The notes under the pieces: model-generated
What the model was told of the DNA's origin: nothing
The model's database searches: none
The model's input: only the letters and a program-made list of their open reading frames with translations
Shown here: one piece after another, positions 1 through 5,035 of the stretch
Layout: the number at the start of each line of letters is the position of its first letter
Position numbering within the stretch: the stretch's first letter is position 1
Made by a program: the position numbers and the translations under genes
NCBI GenBank assembly: GCA_905200945.1
Contig: CAJKMG010000032.1
Span: 1 to 9,062, forward strand
Direction of reading: 5' to 3'
DNA length: 9,062 nt
Source of the DNA: an uncultured Akkermansia sp.
GTDB taxonomy: Bacteria; Verrucomicrobiota; Verrucomicrobiia; Verrucomicrobiales; Akkermansiaceae

Positions 1-1
1 A

Positions 2-115
2 AAATCCATCGGATTTCAGATACCTGAGGAAGAGTATCTGGATGTTCTTCAACGGTTCAGAATCCGATCTGGGAAATTTGCCGCCGTTACCGGAAAAGCG
101 GCGCCGCCGGCATGA
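2..115 (+). CDS. C-terminal 37 codons of a small protein of unknown function (5' end outside window)
   Basis: Frame 2 is open from the left edge to a TGA at 113-115. It reads KSIGFQIPEEEYLDVLQRF followed by a basic, Ala/Pro-ending tail (FRIRSGKFAAVTGKAAPPA). The KSIGFQIPEEEY start resembles the 'K(S/T)I(G/R)FR(V/I)(S/P)EEEY' strand-helix opening of ribbon-helix-helix or mobilisation-type small DNA-binding proteins. That comparison is from memory of the pattern and is weak, because most of the protein may be missing. Its stop overlaps the start of the next gene as ATGA, suggesting translational coupling. I do not recognise the gene. The call that it is coding rests on the open frame, the protein-like composition and the ATGA junction. 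Confidence 0.5.
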   Translation, partial: KSIGFQIPEEEYLDVLQRFRIRSGKFAAVTGKAAPPA

Positions 116-510
116 AAACATACCTGGGCAATGCAACCGTTTTTGAACCGGAACGCTATTTGCGCGAGAGGAACCGGAAGAAGAGGCTGCTGCTGCGGGA
201 AGCCCGTCCTCTTGAATATGAGGATGGCCGGGAAATTGACGCTGATGAGCATTCGGAATTCCTTTCCGGGCTGATGTTCCGGGAAGACTTCGCGCGGGAA
301 ATGGAATCCCTGGAGCCGCTGGAAAGGTCTCTGGTTGAGGCATTGATTGATGCCGAAGGGAATTTGTCACGGGCAGCCAGAAGCATTCATCTGGAGGAAA
401 GCAGGGCGCGCCGCCTCAGGAAACGGATCCGGGAGGAAAAATTCACTTTTTTAAAAAATGGGCGGCGAATTTCCGGGAACGCGGCAAGCAATCATAGTGA
501 AGGCAGATGA
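112..510 (+). CDS. Small basic protein with sigma region 4-like / helix-turn-helix C-terminal half
   Basis: This 132-residue protein has a very charged N-terminal half, with Arg/Lys-rich residues 16-31 and an acidic stretch at about 36-48. A predicted helical segment at about 66-110 reads LEPLERSLVEALIDAEGNLS, then RAARSIHLEESRARRLRKRI. The order 'LxPLERxLVEALxxAEGNLSRAARSIHLEESRARRLRKRI' has the spacing of a helix-turn-helix of the sigma-70 region 4 or Fis type: a helix, a turn at EGN, an AAR helix, then a recognition-like helix with many arginines. Family knowledge suggests a DNA-binding regulator or phage-type sigma-like protein; that is inference. The ATG at 112 lies in an ATGA overlap with the preceding gene, which supports this start. 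No Shine-Dalgarno is seen. The tail after residue 110 (FTFLKNGRRISGNAASNHSEGR) looks unstructured. It could equally be a small phage structural or packaging-adjacent protein. Confidence 0.6.
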   Translation: MKTYLGNATVFEPERYLRERNRKKRLLLREARPLEYEDGREIDADEHSEFLSGLMFREDFAREMESLEPLERSLVEALIDAEGNLSRAARSIHLEESRARRLRKRIREEKFTFLKNGRRISGNAASNHSEGR

Positions 511-606
511 ACGTCCTTTCTTTTCTGGCGCATGCCCTGTCCGGGACAGCTCCGTGAAGAGCCGTTTATTCACTTTATCAAGAACCATAAGCATTTGAAA
601 AACAAA

Positions 607-1335
607 ATGATGAATACAGCAAAAATATGCGGGGATTCCAGTTCCCGGCCTCAGCGTTCGGAAGATTCCCTTTCCCGCCCCGCGGCGGATGCCTCGGCAG
701 CCCCCTCCCATGACCCCCTGCTTCCCGTAGGCACGGTTACCGGAGATATCAGGAACAACGATATTGTTCTTCCCCGCCTGAACATTGTTCAAAGCGTAGG
801 CGCCCTTTCCGGGATATTTTCCCCCGGCAGCATCATCCTCAACAGGGAGGTTGTTCTTTCCGACGGAAGCGTTCCACTGGAGCTTTCCGTGCTTTCCGCA
901 CGCAAGCAGTTTATTGAAAAACTTCCCTTTGATTCCGTGGAGAAGCCAGCCGTCTTCAATTCTCTGGAAGAAGTAAAAGCCGCCGGAGGCACGGTCGGCA
1001 GAAATCAGGGAAACCGGCCTTCTTTCGCTCCCATTCTGCATGTGCAGGCGCTTTTCAAGGCGCCGGAGGGCGTGGATTATCCCTTTCCCCTGGAGTACGA
1101 AGGAGAGGCTTTCGGGCTGGCCGCCTGGTCCCTGCGCGGCATGGCTTATTACCTTGCGGGGCGCGACATCCTCACGGCTTCCAGATTTGCCCTGAGGAAT
1201 GAATTGTTCGCCGGCAAGTGGAAGCTTACGACCAGGCTCAGGAGGCTGGAACATAATGGCATTTTCATTCCCGCGCTGTGCAGTGCGGGCCGCAGTACAC
1301 CGGAGTTCTCCTCCTTCATCAGGAGCATCGGTTAA
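607..1335 (+). CDS. Hypothetical protein resembling phage/plasmid accessory replication proteins
   Basis: From the ATG at 607 this gives 242 residues. An in-frame ATG at 532 would add 25 residues, but I prefer 607 because the A-rich stretch just upstream (TTGAAAAACAAA) looks like a leader and the added peptide looks non-conserved. Residues 1-45 are Ser/Ala/Pro-rich and probably disordered. The core begins at NDIVLPRLNIVQSVGALSGI (51-70), followed by a beta-rich stretch with GSIILNREVVLSDG (74-87) and LELSVLSARKQF. The C-terminal part has WKLTTRLRRLEHNGIFIPAL and ends 'AGRSTPEFSSFIRSIG'. The pattern 'LPRLNIVQ...G', a short beta barrel-like core and a 'P-A-G-x-(S/T)-PEF' ending recalls uncharacterised phage or mobile-element proteins near DNA-replication genes. 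This is a memory-based resemblance and no catalytic motif is visible. It shares a reading frame with the preceding gene, with one TGA between them, and ends 35 bp before the glycosyltransferase cassette. Confidence 0.6.
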   Translation: MMNTAKICGDSSSRPQRSEDSLSRPAADASAAPSHDPLLPVGTVTGDIRNNDIVLPRLNIVQSVGALSGIFSPGSIILNREVVLSDGSVPLELSVLSARKQFIEKLPFDSVEKPAVFNSLEEVKAAGGTVGRNQGNRPSFAPILHVQALFKAPEGVDYPFPLEYEGEAFGLAAWSLRGMAYYLAGRDILTASRFALRNELFAGKWKLTTRLRRLEHNGIFIPALCSAGRSTPEFSSFIRSIG

Positions 1336-1370
1336 ATTTTACTCACCCTCCGCAACGAAAAGCAGCGCTC

Positions 1371-2414
1371 ATGAGCAGTCCAATCAAGAGATTATTCGTC
1401 AACGGGTTCCCGAGCCTTTACGGAGGAGCGGGAACGGAACTTCACCACCAGATCATTGTCTGGCGCAAAATGGGCGTGGAAGTCCATCTCATCCCGTCCT
1501 GGGATTACCACGGGGAGCCTCTTTACAATGAGATGGTTTCCCTGGGCGTTATCATGCACGCCCCCGCGGACTGGTCGGCCGTCCAGCCCGGCGACCCCGT
1601 GCTCGGTTTCTGCAATGCCGACTTCCTCAATGCCCTGCCGGAAATACGCAGGCATACGAGACGCACCGTTTTCATCAACTGCATGACATGGCTTTTCCCC
1701 AGGGAAAAGGAGGCCATGCAGAAGGGGGAAATCGCCATGTTCCTCTATCAAAATGAAGCCGTCCGCCAGGAAGCCATGCCCGTGCTGCGCAAACTCAACG
1801 GCGACCCGCAAGTGCAGTTCCTGACTTTCAGGCCCTATTTCCATGCGGAATCTTTTCCCTTTATCCGGGAACGCGATGAGGATTTCTTCGGCTGCGGGCG
1901 CATCTCCCGCCAGGATGCCGACAAGTTCGCGGCCAACACCCTGCATATCTACGGCGCATTTGAATCCCCCGTGGAGAAGCGCGGCCTTTTCCTCGGTTTT
2001 GACAAGAGGAGCGAAGCCAAGATAGGCCGGCCCTTCGACTGGATTCGGATTGCCCGCAATCAAAGGGAAGTTTCCCAGCAGGATTTTTATAGGCACAGCC
2101 GGATCATCCTCCAGCCGACGGATACGACGGAAAACTGGCCCCGCATCGGCTTTGAGGCGATGGCCAGCGGCAGCGTGCTCATTGTGGATAACCGGGGCGG
2201 GTGGCGGCAGATGGTGGAGCACGGCAAAACAGGATGGCTGTGCAGCAACGAAAGGGATTTCATCTACTACGCTTCCAAAATGGCCTGTGAACCGAATCTT
2301 CGCGACGACATGGCGGAAGCGGCCCGTGCACGCGGCCTGGAGCTGGGCGGGCTGGATGTTTCCCAGGAGAGCTGGAAGGAAGTGCTGGAGGCGATGGCAA
2401 GACTCCCGGAATGA
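1371..2414 (+). CDS. GT-B fold glycosyltransferase, GT4-like
   Basis: This 347-residue protein is predicted to be a retaining, nucleotide-sugar-dependent glycosyltransferase acting in the cytoplasm; donor and acceptor are unknown. The N-terminal Rossmann-like half opens RLFVNGFPSLYGGAGTELHH (7-26), the usual GGAG/T loop of the GT4 acceptor domain after the first strand. The C-terminal donor-binding half contains E254-NWPRIGF-E262, a complete E-x7-E motif, then AMASGSVLIVDNRGGWRQMV and EHGKTGWL (263-290), the standard nucleotide-sugar site. Length is normal for the family, slightly short. An upstream in-frame ATG at 1278 overlaps the previous gene by 58 bp and adds 31 unlikely residues, so I take the ATG at 1371; it lacks a Shine-Dalgarno motif. 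The last codons overlap the next gene (ATGA at 2411-2414), so it is very likely first in an operon with the two downstream glycosyltransferases. Confidence 0.85.
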   Translation: MSSPIKRLFVNGFPSLYGGAGTELHHQIIVWRKMGVEVHLIPSWDYHGEPLYNEMVSLGVIMHAPADWSAVQPGDPVLGFCNADFLNALPEIRRHTRRTVFINCMTWLFPREKEAMQKGEIAMFLYQNEAVRQEAMPVLRKLNGDPQVQFLTFRPYFHAESFPFIRERDEDFFGCGRISRQDADKFAANTLHIYGAFESPVEKRGLFLGFDKRSEAKIGRPFDWIRIARNQREVSQQDFYRHSRIILQPTDTTENWPRIGFEAMASGSVLIVDNRGGWRQMVEHGKTGWLCSNERDFIYYASKMACEPNLRDDMAEAARARGLELGGLDVSQESWKEVLEAMARLPE

Positions 2415-3196
2415 ACATGGAACAGAAAACCGGCCTTATGAATAAAGAATATGTTTCCCCGTGTTTCCTGCCCGGCATGCGGCTGGGCAACATCATGTTC
2501 ACGCTGGCGGCCGCCTGTGCCCACGCCCGTACCGTAGGGGTGGAGTGCCGGGTGCCCTGGGCTTACAATGACGCTTCCCTGATGCTGCGCTCCCGGCTCG
2601 GCGGCTGGGTGCTCCCTTCTACGCCGTGCGGCACCAATGAACCTCCATCCTGGCAGGAACCTTCCTTTTCCTATTGCCCGGTTCCCTCCCGCATCCGGAC
2701 GGGCGGGCTTCGCGGCTACTTCCAGAGCGCGCGGTATTTTGAAGGGCAGGAAGCGTTCATCCGGGCGCTTTTCGCGCCTCTCACCGCGGAGAAGGAGCCC
2801 GGCGCCGTTGGCATTCACATCCGGCTTGGGGACTACAGGCGTCTCCGGGACAAGCACCGCATTCTGGACCCTGGTTTCCTGCGGAGGGCCGCAGGACGTT
2901 TATCATCCGGGAAGAACCGTCTGGTGCTGTTCAGCGATGAGCCGGACGAGGCGGCGGAGATGCTTGCGCGCGTGCCGGCATTCGGACGCTTTGCGCTGGA
3001 AATCGACCGCGGCGCTCCGTGCGAATCCCTCCGCCGCATGACGGCGATGGAGGAACTCGTCATGTCGTGTTCTTCCTTTTCCTGGTGGGGCGCGTGGCTG
3101 GGAAATACCCGGAAGGTCATCGTTCCGCGCGACTGGTTTGTCGGCGGTGTGGAAGACTACCGGGATATTTACCTGCCCCATTGGGTAACACTGTAA
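2411..3196 (+). CDS. GT11-type fucosyltransferase-like glycosyltransferase
   Basis: This 261-residue protein matches the GT11 layout (bacterial alpha-1,2-fucosyltransferases; inverting GT-B with GDP-fucose as usual donor). The motifs in order are GMRLGNIMFTLAAACAHA (22-39, equivalent to the family G-N-Q-M-F opening), GYFQSARYF (102-110), GIHIRLGDY (134-142, the H-x-R-R-G-D donor motif), LVLFSDE (171-177), and MTAMEELVMSCSSFSWWGAW (210-229) followed by VIVPRDWF (236-243). The last two are the family's S-S-F-S-W-W-G-A-W-L and 'I-x-P-x-x-W-F' signatures. One deviation is that the second arginine of H-x-R-R is leucine here. Predicted activity is fucose (or related sugar) transfer to a terminal sugar of a glycan or lipid-linked oligosaccharide. 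The start at 2411 sits in an ATGA overlap with the GT4-like gene, and ATG 2417 or 2438 are possible alternatives. There is no signal peptide or membrane segment. Confidence 0.85.
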   Translation: MNMEQKTGLMNKEYVSPCFLPGMRLGNIMFTLAAACAHARTVGVECRVPWAYNDASLMLRSRLGGWVLPSTPCGTNEPPSWQEPSFSYCPVPSRIRTGGLRGYFQSARYFEGQEAFIRALFAPLTAEKEPGAVGIHIRLGDYRRLRDKHRILDPGFLRRAAGRLSSGKNRLVLFSDEPDEAAEMLARVPAFGRFALEIDRGAPCESLRRMTAMEELVMSCSSFSWWGAWLGNTRKVIVPRDWFVGGVEDYRDIYLPHWVTL

Positions 3197-3225
3197 TTCC
3201 GCCACGAACCCATACCCGTAAAACA

Positions 3226-4914
3226 ATGAATACGAGAACCGTTACAAGCCTCTGGGTGGGCGGGGAACTTCCCCTGATGTCCGTTCTGTGCATCAAATCG
3301 TTCCTGGACCACGGCCATGCTTTCCAGCTTTTCACCTACCGGAATTACGACAATATTCCCGCGGGAACGCTTGTGCGCGATGCGCGGGATATTCTCCCGG
3401 AGGAGGCGATTTTCCATGATTCCCACAATAGCCTGGCGCCGTTTTCCGATTGGTTCCGCATGAAATTCCTTTCACAGGAAGGCGGCTTCTGGGTGGATAT
3501 GGACGTCATCTGCCTGGGTGATGAACTTCCTACCTCTCCTCTCTGGTTTTGCAGGGAGTGGGCGGAGGTGGTGGCCGTGGGCGCCATGGCCTTTCCTCCC
3601 GGTCATTCCGTTCCCGCAACCCTGTGCCGCCTTGCTGAGGATCCGGCGCTCCGCGTCCCCTGGGACTCTCCGGAAGAAGTCCGGGCCAAGGAGGAACTGC
3701 TCCGCCGTGTGCCGGATGTCGCCGATCGCCGGCGCCAGGTGCCATGGGGATTTTGCGGCCCCACCGGGATGACGCGCGCGTTGCGCCACTGCGGCCTGTT
3801 TGACTGGGCCGCTCCGTCTTCCCACATGTATCCGGTCCCCTGGACGAGATGGCGCGACTGCTACAACGGCAACATACGCCTTGCCGGGCCGGAATTGTCC
3901 AATGCCTGGTGCGTCCACCTCTGGGGAGAGATGGCCAGGCGGGAGCCGGACGCCTGGGAAAATATGAGCCGCAACAGCATGGCAGGCGAGCTACTGGACC
4001 GGCATCTGCCAGGCCACGCCTGGAAGCCTGCCCCCGGGCCGCGTAAAAAAGTGAATATCCTGGTGGGCATCTGCAGCTGCACAGGCGCGGCGAACCGCCG
4101 CAAGGCGTGCCGGGAGACCTGGCTTTCCCATCTTCAGGAGGGTGTGGAATGCAGATTTTTCCTGGGGCGGCGCACTCCTTTGCCCAATGAGCCCGATGTA
4201 GTGGCCCTTTGGGTGGAGGACGATTACAGGCACCTGCCCGCCAAGGGGCTCGCCTTTTATCAATATGCCCTGGAACATTATGACTTTGAATGGCTTTTCA
4301 AGTGCGACGACGATACCTGGCTGGCGCTTGACCGCCTGGAAAGCCTCTGCGACGGCCGTTATGACCTTGTGGGCGACATGTCCCTGGCGGACAGGGGGTT
4401 CCCCAGCGGCGGAGCGGGCTACCTGATGAGCCGGGCGCTTGTGGAGGGTATTGTGGCGCACGGCGGCCGGGTTCCCGCCGTCGGGGCGGAGGATGTCATC
4501 TTCGGCCGGCTGGCGCGGGAACTGGGCGCGCGCGTCCATGCCACGCCGCGACTCTTCCTCAGCCATGCTCCGGCGCCCCACCGCCTGAATGACCAGGTGA
4601 GCGCCCATTGGTGCTCTCCGGGCAGGATGCACGGCATTGAGGCCCTTTTCCATGATGAGCCGGTGGCCGTTTATGACGCCGTGCATCCCCATTGGAGGGA
4701 CGAACTCCTGTTTTTTACCCGGGGCCGTTTCATGCGCGGCGCCGGCGGCTGCACCGGGCGCTACGTCCTGCAGGACGGGCTTCTCACGCTGTTCTGGGAT
4801 GACTGGGCGCCGGAAGCTCTGGAAAAAAACGGCAGCGGATTTTCCCGCGGTCCGTTCTCCCTGACCCCCGCCGCCGGCAGCCGGCAGCTTCCTTTTCCGG
4901 AGTCCGCGTCCTGA
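3226..4914 (+). CDS. Bifunctional glycosyltransferase: GT32-like DxD domain fused to GT31-like (beta-1,3-galactosyltransferase-type) domain
   Basis: This 562-residue protein joins two GT-A-type catalytic regions. Residues 1-270 resemble GT32 / DxD sugar-binding-region enzymes: an N-terminal strand (TVTSLWVGGELPLMSVLCIKS), the block APFSDWFRMKFLSQEGGFWV (71-90) running into D91-M-D93 as the metal/nucleotide-sugar DxD, and CVHLWGEM (229-236). Residues 275-455 resemble GT31: strand VNILVGICSC, RRKACRETWL (291-300), FEWLFKCDDDTW (354-365; D361-363), YDLVGDM (379-385), GFPSGGAGYLMS (391-402) and the 'AEDVIFGRLA' block (421-430). GT31 members are inverting beta-1,3-galactosyl/GlcNAc transferases or fringe-like. 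Residues 486-562 form a tryptophan-rich tail (HW, FWDDW) of unknown role, perhaps a small carbohydrate-binding or stabilising beta domain. The ATG at 3226 is chosen because the upstream ATG at 3019 lies inside the previous gene. It is 29 bp after the GT11 gene, so probably the same operon. It is soluble, with no anchor. Substrates are not readable from sequence. Confidence 0.8.
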   Translation: MNTRTVTSLWVGGELPLMSVLCIKSFLDHGHAFQLFTYRNYDNIPAGTLVRDARDILPEEAIFHDSHNSLAPFSDWFRMKFLSQEGGFWVDMDVICLGDELPTSPLWFCREWAEVVAVGAMAFPPGHSVPATLCRLAEDPALRVPWDSPEEVRAKEELLRRVPDVADRRRQVPWGFCGPTGMTRALRHCGLFDWAAPSSHMYPVPWTRWRDCYNGNIRLAGPELSNAWCVHLWGEMARREPDAWENMSRNSMAGELLDRHLPGHAWKPAPGPRKKVNILVGICSCTGAANRRKACRETWLSHLQEGVECRFFLGRRTPLPNEPDVVALWVEDDYRHLPAKGLAFYQYALEHYDFEWLFKCDDDTWLALDRLESLCDGRYDLVGDMSLADRGFPSGGAGYLMSRALVEGIVAHGGRVPAVGAEDVIFGRLARELGARVHATPRLFLSHAPAPHRLNDQVSAHWCSPGRMHGIEALFHDEPVAVYDAVHPHWRDELLFFTRGRFMRGAGGCTGRYVLQDGLLTLFWDDWAPEALEKNGSGFSRGPFSLTPAAGSRQLPFPESAS

Positions 4915-4937
4915 CGGGCATGGCCTCCATTCCCCTG

Positions 4938-4979
4938 TTCTTCCCAGCCGTCCGCCGTGGTGCGGACGGCTGGGAAGAA
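4938..4979 (+). terminator. Strong hairpin downstream of the glycosyltransferase cassette (probable terminator)
   Basis: Left arm 4938-4955 and right arm 4962-4979 are perfect 18-bp complements (TTCTTCCCAGCCGTCCGC with its reverse complement) around a 6-base loop CGTGGT. It lies 23 bp after the stop of the GT fusion and 56 bp before the RHS start, so it most likely ends transcription of the cassette or protects its 3' end. Neither side carries a T-tract (downstream is GAATCAATCC), so it is not a textbook Rho-independent terminator. The outer A/T-richer pairs may serve the same end. Confidence 0.6.
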
Positions 4980-4994
4980 GAATCAATCCAAATT

Positions 4995-5010
4995 GGCGTC
5001 AATAGACGCC
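4995..5010 (+). repeat. Small inverted repeat in the RHS upstream region
   Basis: GGCGTC (4995-5000) and GACGCC (5005-5010) are a 6-bp inverted repeat around AATA, 25 bp before the RHS start codon. In the transcript it would form a small hairpin in the 5' leader, or the site could be an operator half-site pair. The stem is short and could be chance; I see no confident promoter around it. Confidence 0.3.
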
Positions 5011-5035
5011 GCAATAAAACACCAACGATCACACC

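Noticed and set aside
560..606. Possible promoter in the AT-richer stretch before 607
   Set aside because: TTTATT/TTCACT and CATAAG-like hexamers exist but with no convincing -35/-10 pair at 16-18 bp spacing.
451..1254. 267-codon minus-strand frame opposite the phage-like unknown
   Set aside because: The + frame has a more protein-like core (NDIVLPRLNIVQSVG) and follows the direction of all neighbours. Since the + gene is itself unrecognised, this is the least certain of the shadow calls.
1392..2222. 276-codon minus-strand frame opposite the GT4-like gene
   Set aside because: The + frame has a complete E-x7-E motif and GGAG loop, so the antisense frame is a shadow.
3991..4986. 331-codon minus-strand frame opposite the GT fusion
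   Set aside because: The + strand here carries the full GT31-like motif set; the antisense product has no recognisable fold.
4993..5018. TTGGCG ... AATAAA as a promoter for the RHS gene
   Set aside because: The spacer is only 14 bp and the -10-like hexamer is poor. The RHS gene probably has a promoter in 4980-5035 but I cannot place it.
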